This document shows, one piece after another, positions 9,304 through 20,907 of a DNA stretch of 64,000 nt; the stretch's first letter is position 1, and every line of letters starts with the position of its first letter. A program made the position numbers and the translations under genes. Source of the DNA: Archaeoglobus profundus DSM 5631. GTDB taxonomy: Archaea; Halobacteriota; Archaeoglobi; Archaeoglobales; Archaeoglobaceae. The DNA is taken from assembly GCF_000025285.1 (NCBI RefSeq), contig NC_013741.1:806001-870000 (forward strand). The letters are read 5' to 3'. The notes beneath the pieces are model-generated. The model was not told the origin of the DNA, searched no databases, and saw only the letters and a program-made list of their open reading frames with translations.

Positions 9304-9377
9304 TGCCCCCGCCGGGATTCGAACCCGGGTCTGGGAGTCCGCAGCCCCCAAGGATATCCAAGCTACCCCACGGGGGC
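9304..9377 (-). tRNA. tRNA-Arg (GCG)
   Basis: Complete cloverleaf on the minus strand. Acceptor GCCCCCG/CGGGGGC, anticodon loop CTGCGGA (anticodon GCG, reads CGC/CGU), T arm CCGGG-TTCGAAT-CCCGG, discriminator A. CCA is not encoded. No intron. Confidence 0.93.
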
Positions 9378-9388
9378 ATTAAAAAAAG

Positions 9389-9511
9389 TTAGAACTTCTT
9401 TTCTCTCTTTCTTCTTCTCTTCGGTCTATCGTTCAGCAATTCCTCGAACTCCTCATCCGTTACGGGTCTCAAGTTTTCTAGCTCTTCCTTCAATCTCCTC
9501 TCCCACTTCAT
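9389..9511 (-). CDS. Small highly charged conserved-looking protein (40 residues)
   Basis: Reads MKWERRLKEELENLRPVTDE, then EFEELLND, ending in a basic RPKRRRKREKKF tail. A TATA-like GTTATATACC on the minus strand (about 9538-9547) lies roughly 30 bp upstream of the ATG. The acidic helix plus basic tail suggests a nucleic-acid- or ribosome-associated small protein. I do not recognise a family, and the function is unknown. Confidence 0.55.
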   Translation of the reverse strand: MKWERRLKEELENLRPVTDEEFEELLNDRPKRRRKREKKF

Positions 9512-9582
9512 CCCTAAACCTTAAGCTTTCAAAGGGGGTATATAACTTTAATGCAGTAGGCATAATCCCATTCTATGAGAAC

Positions 9583-9600
9583 GTTCCCACAAAATGGAAC
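9583..9600. promoter_or_regulatory. Inverted repeat GTTCC-N8-GGAAC, possible operator of the aro operon
   Basis: A perfect 5-bp inverted repeat with an 8-bp spacer ends 11 bp before the TATA box of the aro transcript. This position is typical of archaeal activator or repressor sites next to BRE/TATA. The binding factor is unknown. Confidence 0.4.
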
Positions 9601-9611
9601 AAATCGAAATG

Positions 9612-9619
9612 TTTAAATA
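9612..9619 (+). promoter_or_regulatory. TATA box of the aro leader transcript
   Basis: TTTAAATA preceded by a purine-rich BRE-like CGAAATG. The expected transcription start (22-27 bp downstream of the box centre) is about 9638-9643, which places the leader-peptide ATG (9643) at or within a few nucleotides of the 5' end. Confidence 0.65.
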
Positions 9620-9642
9620 TTGCCTTAGCTAGTCGATTCGTG

Positions 9643-9705
9643 ATGCATAAGATGAAAATACCCTATAACCCTTGGAGCTTTTTCTTCTTTAGCTTTAGCT
9701 TCTAA
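9643..9705 (+). CDS. Aromatic-rich leader peptide upstream of aroA'-aroB'
   Basis: A 20-codon ORF reading MHKMKIPYNP-WSFFFFSFSF, then TAA. Eight of 20 residues are aromatic: Tyr8, Trp11, Phe13-16, Phe18 and Phe20. It starts almost at the predicted mRNA 5' end, 25-30 bp below a good TATA box, and ends 50 nt before the gene for the first enzyme of archaeal aromatic amino acid synthesis. This composition and place are those of bacterial attenuator leader peptides (pheL, trpL, pheA leaders). The product itself is probably not functional; its translation is the likely signal. Confidence 0.65.
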   Translation: MHKMKIPYNPWSFFFFSFSF

Positions 9706-9750
9706 TACGTGCAAGGTCTTTCCTAAATCTCTACAACCTTCGGGGGTGTT
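9670..9750 (+). promoter_or_regulatory. Putative attenuator with three mutually exclusive pairings ahead of aroA'
   Basis: Segment 1, CCTTG (9670-9674, Pro-Trp codons), can pair with segment 2, CAAGG (9712-9716, after the stop). Segment 2 as AAGGT (9713-9717) can instead pair with segment 3, ACCTT (9736-9740). Segment 3 (ACC, 9736-9738) can pair with GGT (9745-9747), masking the GGGGGTG Shine-Dalgarno of aroA' and closing on a CTTCGG turn. A ribosome stalled on the Phe run would cover segment 1 and favour 2:3; one at the stop would cover segment 2 and favour the masked form. The stems are short (3-5 bp), so this is an inference. Confidence 0.45.
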
Positions 9751-9755
9751 TTGCC

Positions 9756-10514
9756 ATGTCCAAAAAAAGGCGCTTGAAAAGGGTTTTGCGGGATGGAAGG
9801 ACTGTGATAGTACCGATGGATCACGGAGTATCCAAACCAATAGCGGGGCTTGAGGAGGTTGAGAGAATTCTTAAGGAGATAGATGGAATTGTCGATGCGG
9901 TGGTTCTGCATAAGGGGGTAGCTAAAAGGGTTGATTACGTGAACGAAATGGATATGGGGCTTATAGTCCATCTGAGTGCTTCAACATGCTTGGTTGAACC
10001 AAACGAAAAGGTGTTGGTTACTTCAGTTGAGAAGGCTATAAAGCTTGGTGCCGATGCCGTAAGCATTCACGTAAACTTGGGGAGCAAAACCGAAAGAGAG
10101 CAGTTGAGAGATTTGGGGATAGTTTCGGAGATATGTGACGATTGGGGCATTCCGTTACTTGCAATGGTTTACGCGAGGGGGGAAGGCTTGAACGAAAGGG
10201 ATCCCGAGCTAGTCAAGCACTGCGTTAGAGTTGCGTATGAGCTTGGAGCAGATATTGTGAAAACTGCTTACACAGGAAGTGTAGAAAGCTTTGCAGAGGT
10301 CGTGGAACTTGCAGAAATCCCAGTGGTAATCGCCGGGGGTAGCAAGAAGAGCGAGTTTGAAATTTTGAGAGAAGTAGCTGAAGCCATGAATGCCGGTGCA
10401 AGTGGAGTTGCAATAGGTAGAAACGTTTTCCAGCATAGAAATCCGAAGGCCATGGCAAAGGCTTTAAGGATGATAGTTCATGAAAATGCGAGCTTGAAAG
10501 AGGTGATAATTTGA
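9756..10514 (+). CDS. aroA': 2-amino-3,7-dideoxy-D-threo-hept-6-ulosonate (ADTH) synthase
   Basis: 252 residues of the DhnA/class I aldolase family. The archaeal enzyme condenses a 6-deoxy-5-ketofructose phosphate-derived unit with aspartate semialdehyde, the first committed step of the alternative archaeal route to dehydroquinate. MDHG (21-24) and Lys169 in IVKTAYTG, the Schiff-base lysine, are present, as is the C-terminal phosphate-binding GVAIGRNVF. The next gene, DHQ synthase II, overlaps by 4 nt, which supports this role over a glycolytic FBP aldolase. GGGGGTG at 9742-9748 is the ribosome-binding site, possibly masked by a leader hairpin. Confidence 0.9.
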   Translation: MSKKRRLKRVLRDGRTVIVPMDHGVSKPIAGLEEVERILKEIDGIVDAVVLHKGVAKRVDYVNEMDMGLIVHLSASTCLVEPNEKVLVTSVEKAIKLGADAVSIHVNLGSKTEREQLRDLGIVSEICDDWGIPLLAMVYARGEGLNERDPELVKHCVRVAYELGADIVKTAYTGSVESFAEVVELAEIPVVIAGGSKKSEFEILREVAEAMNAGASGVAIGRNVFQHRNPKAMAKALRMIVHENASLKEVII

Positions 10515-11515
10515 AGGAGATTTGGCTATTAGCTTTGGGTGAGAACTGGGAAGATGAGAAGGAGAAGATAAAGGATGCCATTGAAATAGGATTTACGGGA
10601 GTTGTCGTCAGGAAAGAGTTCGAAGATTTAGCTAAAAAGCTTGGAAGGATAAAGGTCTTTGGGGTTGAGGATGGCGTTGGAGAGAACGCGATATTCTTTG
10701 AGATAGAATCAGCTGAGGATCAGAACAAAGCTGTTGAGCTTTCTGAAAAGTTCGATTATCTCTTCCTGAAGTTTTCAGATTGGAAGGTAATACCGCTCGA
10801 AAACCTCATAGCGATGAAGAAGAAAGCCAAGCTTATAGCTATAGTGAACGATTTAGATGAGGCAAAGGTAGTTCTGACCACGCTTGAGAAAGGTGCAGAT
10901 GGAATTGCTATCGCAGAGGATAGGAGAGAAATGATGAGAAGGTATTACGAGCTCGCAAGTGGAGAAAAAGGCTTTGTGGAGCTTAAGAGGGCTAAGATAG
11001 TTGAGATAAAGCCCCTTGGAGTTGGAGACAGAGTTTGTATTGACACCGTGACGTTGATGGGTGTTGGAGAAGGAATGCTCGTTGGCAATAGAGCTGGTTT
11101 CATGTTTTTAGTTGCGAGTGAGAGTGAAGAGAGCGAGTATGTTTCATCAAGACCCTTTAGAGTAAATGCTGGGAGCGTTAATGCATACATAAAGGTAGGA
11201 GATAGGACAAAGTACTTGGCTGAGCTTAAGGCGGGAGATTCAGTTGAAATAGTCAACTACAAGGGAGAAACAAGGAGAAGCTATGTCGGGAGAGTTAAGA
11301 TAGAGAAAAGACCGTTAATATTGATTAGGGCTGTTGCCAACGGAGAAGAAGGAACTGTAATACTTCAGAATGCGGAGACGATTAAATTAGTTAATCCAGA
11401 GGGTAAGCACGTTTCAGTTGCGAATCTAAAGGAGGGAGACGAGGTTTTGGTTTGGATCGGAGAAAAGGCAAGACACTTCGGCGTAGGTATAGACGAATTT
11501 ATAATTGAGCGTTGA
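10511..11515 (+). CDS. aroB': 3-dehydroquinate synthase II
   Basis: 334 residues, the archaeal type II enzyme that oxidatively deaminates and cyclises ADTH to 3-dehydroquinate. It matches the family along its whole length, including the region VKIEKRPLILIRA near 263-275 and a C-terminus ending FIIER. The start is TTG inside the overlap TTGA with the aroA' stop; GAGGTGAT lies just upstream, so the unusual start is well supported and implies coupled translation. Confidence 0.92.
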   Translation: MKEIWLLALGENWEDEKEKIKDAIEIGFTGVVVRKEFEDLAKKLGRIKVFGVEDGVGENAIFFEIESAEDQNKAVELSEKFDYLFLKFSDWKVIPLENLIAMKKKAKLIAIVNDLDEAKVVLTTLEKGADGIAIAEDRREMMRRYYELASGEKGFVELKRAKIVEIKPLGVGDRVCIDTVTLMGVGEGMLVGNRAGFMFLVASESEESEYVSSRPFRVNAGSVNAYIKVGDRTKYLAELKAGDSVEIVNYKGETRRSYVGRVKIEKRPLILIRAVANGEEGTVILQNAETIKLVNPEGKHVSVANLKEGDEVLVWIGEKARHFGVGIDEFIIER

Positions 11516-11571
11516 TGTTCATCTTTTTCGGAGTAAAAGATTTATATCGATATCCTACCCTATTTCATTGT

Positions 11572-11645
11572 GGGCTCGTAGCTCAGCCAGGTAGAGCAAC
11601 GGGCTTTTAACCCGTTGGTCGCGGGTTCAAATCCCGTCGAGCCCG
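11572..11645 (+). tRNA. tRNA-Lys (TTT)
   Basis: Acceptor GGGCTCG/CGAGCCC, anticodon loop CTTTTAA (TTT), T arm GCGGG-TTCAAAT-CCCGT, discriminator G. No intron and no CCA. TATA TTTATATC lies at about 11540-11547. rpoH starts only 26 nt downstream with no separate promoter visible, so tRNA and RNA polymerase genes may share a transcript. Confidence 0.95.
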
Positions 11646-11671
11646 CTCCCACCAAAATTTGGTGATGAACT

Positions 11672-11962
11672 ATGAAGATAAGGCTTCAGGATCATATCTT
11701 GGTTCCAAAGCATGAACTACTGAGTGAAGAAGAGAAGGAAGAAGTACTTAAGCTACTTGGCATAAAACCCGAACAGTTACCGAAAATAAGAGTAGATGAC
11801 CCAATAGCCAAAGAGATAGGGGCTAAGGTGGGAGATATTGTTAGGATAATAAGGGAAAGCCCTACTGCTGGCGTTAGTATTACATACAGATATGTCGTCC
11901 CCCCTGTTGTTGTTAAGGTTGAGGAGGAGAGAGTTGAGGAGGAAGAAGAGGAAGAAGAGTGA
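11672..11962 (+). CDS. rpoH: DNA-directed RNA polymerase subunit H, with acidic tail
   Basis: 96 residues; archaeal RpoH is usually about 75-85. The body from DHILVPKHELLSEEE (7-21) to SITYRYVVPP (69-78) is the Rpb5 C-terminal-like domain, which contacts downstream DNA in the polymerase. The extra C-terminus is almost pure glutamate (EEERVEEEEEEEE). GGTGAT precedes the ATG. First gene of the RNA polymerase operon; it overlaps the longest rpoB2 frame by 4 nt. Confidence 0.95.
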   Translation: MKIRLQDHILVPKHELLSEEEKEEVLKLLGIKPEQLPKIRVDDPIAKEIGAKVGDIVRIIRESPTAGVSITYRYVVPPVVVKVEEERVEEEEEEEE

Positions 11963-11979
11963 AAATTTTGGTGATAGCC

Positions 11980-13515
11980 ATGTTGGATAGGCGTGTTCTG
12001 GCGAGAGCTTACTTTACCCACGATCGACTCGTAAGGCATCAGATAGACTCGTACAATAGATTCCTAGATGAGGGACTGCAGAGAGTAATAGATGAGCAGA
12101 GAATAATAGAGCTTGACATACCAAACACCTACGTAAAGCTTGGAAGAGCTTGGGTTGGTAAGCCAATAGTAAAGGAAGCTGATGGAATAAGGAGACTTCT
12201 CTTGCCCGCAGAGGCTAGACTAAGAAATCTAACCTATGCAGCACCAATATATGTTGAAGCTCAAGTTGTTGATGAGGGTAAGGAGCTGGAGTGGGAGACC
12301 GTTGAGATAGGCATGTTGCCAGTGATGGTAAAATCGAAGATCTGCAACCTCCATCCAGACAACATAGATGAGGCTTTGAAAGCATTCAGAAGAACCGATA
12401 ACATTCCAGATGACTACGAAAAGAAGCTGTGTTTAGCAGGAGAAGATCCTCTCGATCCCGGTGGCTATTTCATTATAAACGGAACTGAAAGGGCTCTGGT
12501 AACCTTGGAAGATTTAGCTCCAAACAAGATCCTCCTCGAAAAAGAGGAGAAGTACGGTGAAGAGTTTGAAGTAGCGAAGTGTTTCAGTCAGAAGGCTGGT
12601 TACAGGGCATTGGTTGTTGTTGAAAGAACGAGAGGTAACATTTTGGAAGTTACATTCCCGCAACTGCCAAAGCCGATCCAATTCGTAGTTCTGATGAGAG
12701 CTTTGGGTGTAGAAAGCGATAAAGAGATTGTTGAGATGGTCAGCACGAATCCTGAGATAATGAAGTTCATGCTCGAAAACTTAGAGGTTGCTGAAGTAGA
12801 AACGCAGGAGGAAGCAATAGATTACATAGGGAGGAGAGTTGCTCCCGGTCAGAGTAGAGATTACAGGATTCAGAGAGCAAATCAAGTCTTGGATCAGCAC
12901 TTCCTACCTCATTTGGGAACTGAGCCAGAGGCGAGAAGAGCCAAAGCGTTCTTCCTAGCCAGAATGGCTGAGATGGTTTTTGAGTTGCATTTGGGATTGA
13001 GAAGAGAAGACGACAAGGATCATTACGCTAACAAGAGGTTGAAGCTTGCTGGCGATTTAATAGAGGAAATATTCCGTGTAGCTCTGCTTAGGCTTATAAA
13101 GGATGTGAAGTACCAGCTTGAGAGGGCCAAGGCGAGAGGAAGACCAATGAAAATGACAACAGCTGTTAGAGCAGATGTCCTCACCGATAGAATAATGCAT
13201 CCTATGGCTACTGGAAACTGGGTCGGTGGAAGGACGGGAGTTTCACAGCTTATCGATAGACACAATTACATGTCAATTCTGTCCCACCTCAGAAGAGTTG
13301 TTTCTCCTCTCTCAAGATCACAGCCACACTTCGAAGCGAGAGACTTGCACCCAACTCAGTGGGGAAGGCTCTGTCCTAACGAAACTCCTGAAGGTCCGAA
13401 CTGTGGTTTAGTAAAGAACTTTGCTCAATATGCAGAAGTTAGTGTTGGATGTGATGAAGAGAATGTTAAGAAGACGTTATTCAGCTTGGGTGTCGAGCCC
13501 ATAAGGGGTGGTTAA
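11980..13515 (+). CDS. rpoB2: DNA-directed RNA polymerase subunit B''
   Basis: N-terminal half of the split second-largest subunit (511 residues from this start). The fork-loop segment RDLHPTQWGRLCPNETPEGPNCGL (about 459-482) is the universal B-subunit motif. An upstream GTG (11959) is in frame, but ATG 11980 has a GGTGAT ribosome site 4 nt before it and gives the usual MLDRRVLARAYF beginning. The stop is followed directly by the rpoB1 ATG. The split B is typical of many euryarchaea. Confidence 0.95.
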   Translation: MLDRRVLARAYFTHDRLVRHQIDSYNRFLDEGLQRVIDEQRIIELDIPNTYVKLGRAWVGKPIVKEADGIRRLLLPAEARLRNLTYAAPIYVEAQVVDEGKELEWETVEIGMLPVMVKSKICNLHPDNIDEALKAFRRTDNIPDDYEKKLCLAGEDPLDPGGYFIINGTERALVTLEDLAPNKILLEKEEKYGEEFEVAKCFSQKAGYRALVVVERTRGNILEVTFPQLPKPIQFVVLMRALGVESDKEIVEMVSTNPEIMKFMLENLEVAEVETQEEAIDYIGRRVAPGQSRDYRIQRANQVLDQHFLPHLGTEPEARRAKAFFLARMAEMVFELHLGLRREDDKDHYANKRLKLAGDLIEEIFRVALLRLIKDVKYQLERAKARGRPMKMTTAVRADVLTDRIMHPMATGNWVGGRTGVSQLIDRHNYMSILSHLRRVVSPLSRSQPHFEARDLHPTQWGRLCPNETPEGPNCGLVKNFAQYAEVSVGCDEENVKKTLFSLGVEPIRGG

Positions 13516-15327
13516 ATGAGGAAGTGTAGAGTTTACGTTAACGGAGCCTTAATAGGATTTCACGATGATGGACAAAAGTTAGCTGAAATGATTAGAGAGT
13601 TAAGAAGAAAGGGAAAAATTTCAGATCAGGTTAACGTTGCTTACTACCCAGATTCCAATGAGGTCAGGATAAATACCGATCCGGGAAGGGCGAGAAGACC
13701 GCTTATAGTCGTTAAAGATGGAAAGCCTTTGGTAACTGAGAAAGACATAGAGAAGCTTAAGAGAGGAGAGATAACATTTTACGACTTGGTTAAGCAGGGT
13801 AAGATTGAATTTCTGGATGCTGAAGAAGAAGAGAATGCCTACATAGCTGTGAATGAGGAGGATTTAACCCCTGAACACACACACCTTGAACTCGATCCAT
13901 CGTTGATAGCGGGAATCTGTCTGGGTTCAATCCCTTATCCAGAGTACAACGCATCTCCACGTAACACGATGGGTGCCGCAATGATAAAGCAGAGCTTGGG
14001 TCTACCGTATTCAAGCTTACACTGGAGAACTGATACGAGAGGACACCTAATGCACTATCCGCAGATCCCCATAGTGACTACGGATACTCAGAAGGAGATC
14101 AGATTTGATGAGAGACCTGCCGGTCAGAATTTCGTTGTGGCTGTTTTGAGTTACGAAGGTTACAACATAGAAGATGCCATAATTTTGAACAAGGCAAGCG
14201 TAGATAGGGGATTGGCAAGAACGCACTTCTTCAGAACTTACGAAGCTGAAGAGTTGAGGTATCCCGGAGGTCAGGAGGACAGATTCGAAATTCCTCCGTC
14301 AGATGTTGCCGATTACAGAGGAGCAGAAGCTTACAAGAATTTGGATGAAGATGGTCTGATATTCCCCGAAACTGAAGTGGGTCCAGATGACGTTTTAATA
14401 GGAAGAACATCACCGCCTAGATTCCTAGAAGAACCAACGCTTGGAATTTCACCGCAGAAGAGGAGAGAAAGCTCAATAACTATGAGAAGCAACGAGAAGG
14501 GTATAGTGGATGCGGTATTTCTGATGCAGTCGGAAAGTGGTTCAAAGTTGGCTAAAGTTAGAGTTAGAGACTTGAGAATTCCAGAGATTGGTGACAAATT
14601 TGCTTCAAGGCATGGACAGAAAGGAGTTGTTGGCTTGATAGTTCCTGAAGAGGATATGCCTTGGACTGAATCAGGAATAGTTCCGGACATGATAATCAAT
14701 CCTCACGCAATTCCATCAAGAATGACCGTTGGACACATACTGGAGATGATAGGTGGAAAGGTTGGCTGTTTGGAGGGAAGGAGAGTAGATGGAACAATAT
14801 TCCACGGAGAAAAAGAGAAAGACCTTAGAGAGGTTTTGAAGAAATACGGATTTGTCCATACCGGTAAGGAAGTCATGTATGATGGAATAACCGGTAAGAG
14901 GTTTGAGGTTGATATATTCGTTGGAGTAATCTACTACCAGAAGCTCTACCACATGGTCGCGAATAAGATACATGCAAGGAGCAGAGGACCTGTGCAAATC
15001 TTAACGAGACAGCCCACCGAAGGAAGGGCAAGGAAGGGAGGTCTGAGACTGGGAGAGATGGAGAGAGATGTGTTGATAGGGCACGGTGCCGCACTGCTTT
15101 TGAAGGATAGACTGCTCGAGGAATCGGACAAGGTTGAGGTGTGGGTTTGCGCGAAGTGTGGTCACGTAGCAACTTACGATTACAGGAGGAACACAGCTTA
15201 TTGCCACGTGTGTGAGGATGACAGCCATGTGTATAAGGTTGAGATGAGTTACGCATTCAAGTTGCTCTTGGATGAGTTGAAGTCCATGCTTATAGCACCT
15301 CGATTGATACTTGGAGATAAGGCGTGA
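13516..15327 (+). CDS. rpoB1: DNA-directed RNA polymerase subunit B'
   Basis: C-terminal half of the split B subunit, 603 residues. Key motifs are [31 protein letters not shown] and the basic [16 protein letters not shown] near the end, all part of the catalytic centre and hybrid-binding surface. A zinc ribbon with CAKC and CHVC lies in the last 65 residues. It begins directly after the rpoB2 stop. Confidence 0.96.
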   Translation: MRKCRVYVNGALIGFHDDGQKLAEMIRELRRKGKISDQVNVAYYPDSNEVRINTDPGRARRPLIVVKDGKPLVTEKDIEKLKRGEITFYDLVKQGKIEFLDAEEEENAYIAVNEEDLTPEHTHLELDPSLIAGICLGSIPYPEYNASPRNTMGAAMIKQSLGLPYSSLHWRTDTRGHLMHYPQIPIVTTDTQKEIRFDERPAGQNFVVAVLSYEGYNIEDAIILNKASVDRGLARTHFFRTYEAEELRYPGGQEDRFEIPPSDVADYRGAEAYKNLDEDGLIFPETEVGPDDVLIGRTSPPRFLEEPTLGISPQKRRESSITMRSNEKGIVDAVFLMQSESGSKLAKVRVRDLRIPEIGDKFASRHGQKGVVGLIVPEEDMPWTESGIVPDMIINPHAIPSRMTVGHILEMIGGKVGCLEGRRVDGTIFHGEKEKDLREVLKKYGFVHTGKEVMYDGITGKRFEVDIFVGVIYYQKLYHMVANKIHARSRGPVQILTRQPTEGRARKGGLRLGEMERDVLIGHGAALLLKDRLLEESDKVEVWVCAKCGHVATYDYRRNTAYCHVCEDDSHVYKVEMSYAFKLLLDELKSMLIAPRLILGDKA

Positions 15328-15336
15328 GGTGGTGAT

Positions 15337-19087
<3,751 letters not shown>

Positions 19088-19092
19088 AGGGT

Positions 19093-19371
19093 ATGGACGT
19101 TGAGAAGGTGCTCAAGAAGGCTCTGAAGGGGAAGGTGTATTTCGGTAGCAAGAGGACTATAAAGGCCTTAAAGAGAGGGGAAGCTAAGTTGGTGATAGTG
19201 TCCGCAAACTGTCCGAAAGACATCAGAGAAAAGATAGAGAAATACAAGAAGAATGTTCCGGTGCTAGTCTATCCCGGGACAAACATGGAACTTGGTGCAG
19301 CATGTGGAAAACCCTTCAGCGTAGCATCTCTAGCCGTAATAGATGCAGACATAGAGTTGCTCACAGTCTAA
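19093..19371 (+). CDS. rpl30e: 50S ribosomal protein L30e
   Basis: 92 residues of the L7Ae/L30e kink-turn-binding family: NCPKDIREKIEKY and VLVYPGTNMELGAACGKPF are characteristic. A GTG at 19084 is in frame, but GAGGTGA at 19081-19087 is placed to serve ATG 19093. Its position between rpoA2 and nusA is the normal archaeal order. Confidence 0.95.
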   Translation: MDVEKVLKKALKGKVYFGSKRTIKALKRGEAKLVIVSANCPKDIREKIEKYKKNVPVLVYPGTNMELGAACGKPFSVASLAVIDADIELLTV

Positions 19372-19396
19372 ACTTCAATTTTTGAGAGGGATAGAT

Positions 19397-19816
19397 ATGG
19401 GAGTTAAGCTATCTGAGGAGAGTATAAGATATTTGACCCTTTTTGAAAGTCTAACCGGTGCAAGCGTTAAGGACTGTATCGTTCAAGATGATAAGGTCAT
19501 ATTTGTCGTCAAGAAAGGAGATATGGGATTGGCAATAGGAAAAGGGGGAATAAATGTTGAAAGAGCCAGAGAAATTATTGGAAAGAAGATAGAAATAATA
19601 GAACACTCCGACAATCCTGAAGAGTTTATTGCAAACATATTCAAGCCTATAAAGGTTAACGTCAAGATTATTGAGAAAGGTGGCAAGAAGATAGCTATTG
19701 TGAGTGTAAATCCACAGTACAAAGGTTTGGTAATAGGGAAGGGAGGTAAGAACATAAACAAGGCTAAAGAGCTTGCTAAGAGGCATCACGATATAGACGA
19801 CGTCATAGTTAAATAG
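19397..19816 (+). CDS. nusA: NusA-like KH-domain protein
   Basis: 139 residues, the short archaeal NusA with only two KH domains. The KH GxxG loops are GKGG at [12 protein letters not shown] and [12 protein letters not shown]. It lacks the bacterial N-terminal polymerase-binding domain. It probably binds rRNA or nascent RNA during transcription. A TTG at 19382 is in frame, but ATG 19397 follows a GAGAGGGAT ribosome site. It ends with TAG. Confidence 0.93.
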   Translation: MGVKLSEESIRYLTLFESLTGASVKDCIVQDDKVIFVVKKGDMGLAIGKGGINVERAREIIGKKIEIIEHSDNPEEFIANIFKPIKVNVKIIEKGGKKIAIVSVNPQYKGLVIGKGGKNINKAKELAKRHHDIDDVIVK

Positions 19817-19856
19817 CGAGAAAGATTTTAAAAATCGATACTGGGAGGTGATGGTC

Positions 19857-20285
19857 ATGGGATATGGGTTATTCGCTGCGAGGAAGTTGATCGAAAATAG
19901 GAAGAAGTTTAGGTGGAGCGATAAGAGATTCGTTAGAAGGATCCTCGGTCTGAAAGAGAAAGCTGATCCGTTAGAAGGTGCTCCACAGGCGAGAGGAATA
20001 GTACTCGAGAAAGTTGGAATAGAAGCTAGACAGCCAAACTCAGCTATTCGAAAGTGTGTCAGAGTTCAGTTAATCAAGAATGGAAGGCAGGTTACAGCGT
20101 TCTGTCCCGGTGACGGTGCTATAAACTTCATCGACGAGCACGATGAGGTAATCATTGAAGGTATTGGAGGTAGAATGGGAAGATCAATGGGTGACATTCC
20201 CGGTGTGAGGTACAAGGTCGTGAAAGTAAACGGTGTATCACTTGAAGAATTGGTAATGGGTAGGAAGGAGAAACCGCTCAGGTGA
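19857..20285 (+). CDS. rps12: 30S ribosomal protein S12
   Basis: 142 residues starting [17 protein letters not shown], the archaeal/eukaryotic S23-like form. It carries the decoding-centre loop [13 protein letters not shown] and a later [17 protein letters not shown]. Upstream GTG and ATG codons are in frame, but GGGAGGTGAT at 19843-19852 fits ATG 19857. Confidence 0.95.
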   Translation: MGYGLFAARKLIENRKKFRWSDKRFVRRILGLKEKADPLEGAPQARGIVLEKVGIEARQPNSAIRKCVRVQLIKNGRQVTAFCPGDGAINFIDEHDEVIIEGIGGRMGRSMGDIPGVRYKVVKVNGVSLEELVMGRKEKPLR

Positions 20286-20289
20286 TAGT

Positions 20290-20874
20290 ATGAAGTACGG
20301 ATTCACAAAAGAAGAGCTAAAGGTCTTCGGAAAGTGGGATGTCGAGGAGGTCGTTGTAAACGATCCAGCGCTGAAGAACTACATATGCCTAGAACCGAGG
20401 TTTGTCCCACATACGCACGGAAGACATGCAAATACTCCGTTTGCGAAGCAGAAGGTCTTCATCGTTGAAAGGTTGATAAATAAGGTGATGAGGAAGGGTA
20501 GAAACACTGGCAAGAAGCACCTAGCTTACGACATTGTCAGAGAAGCTTTTGACATAATTTATCAGAGAACGAAGAAGAACCCGATTCAGGTTTTGGTTGA
20601 TGCTATAATAAATGCAGGGCCAAGAGAAGAGGTAGTTAGGCTCAAATACGGTGGTATCGCTGTTCCTAAATCTGTTGATACTTCTTCTCTTAGAAGAGTT
20701 GATGTTGCCTTGAGGAACATATGTGAAGGTGCTAGGCAGAGGGCTTTCAAGAATCCTAAGAGTATCGCAGAGTGCTTGGCTGAGGAGCTGATCTTAGCTT
20801 CGAAGAACGACCCGAAGAGTTATGCTGTAGCTAAGAAGGAGGAAGTTGAAAGAATTGCCAAGTCTGCGAGGTAA
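20290..20874 (+). CDS. rps7: 30S ribosomal protein S7
   Basis: 194 residues, matching archaeal S7 through [18 protein letters not shown] and [24 protein letters not shown]. It binds the 16S rRNA 3' domain. It starts 5 nt after rps12 with GATAGT between them; same operon. Confidence 0.95.
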   Translation: MKYGFTKEELKVFGKWDVEEVVVNDPALKNYICLEPRFVPHTHGRHANTPFAKQKVFIVERLINKVMRKGRNTGKKHLAYDIVREAFDIIYQRTKKNPIQVLVDAIINAGPREEVVRLKYGGIAVPKSVDTSSLRRVDVALRNICEGARQRAFKNPKSIAECLAEELILASKNDPKSYAVAKKEEVERIAKSAR

Positions 20875-20907
20875 CCTTTTTTAAACCTTTATCGTAGGTG
20901 TTGAGTT

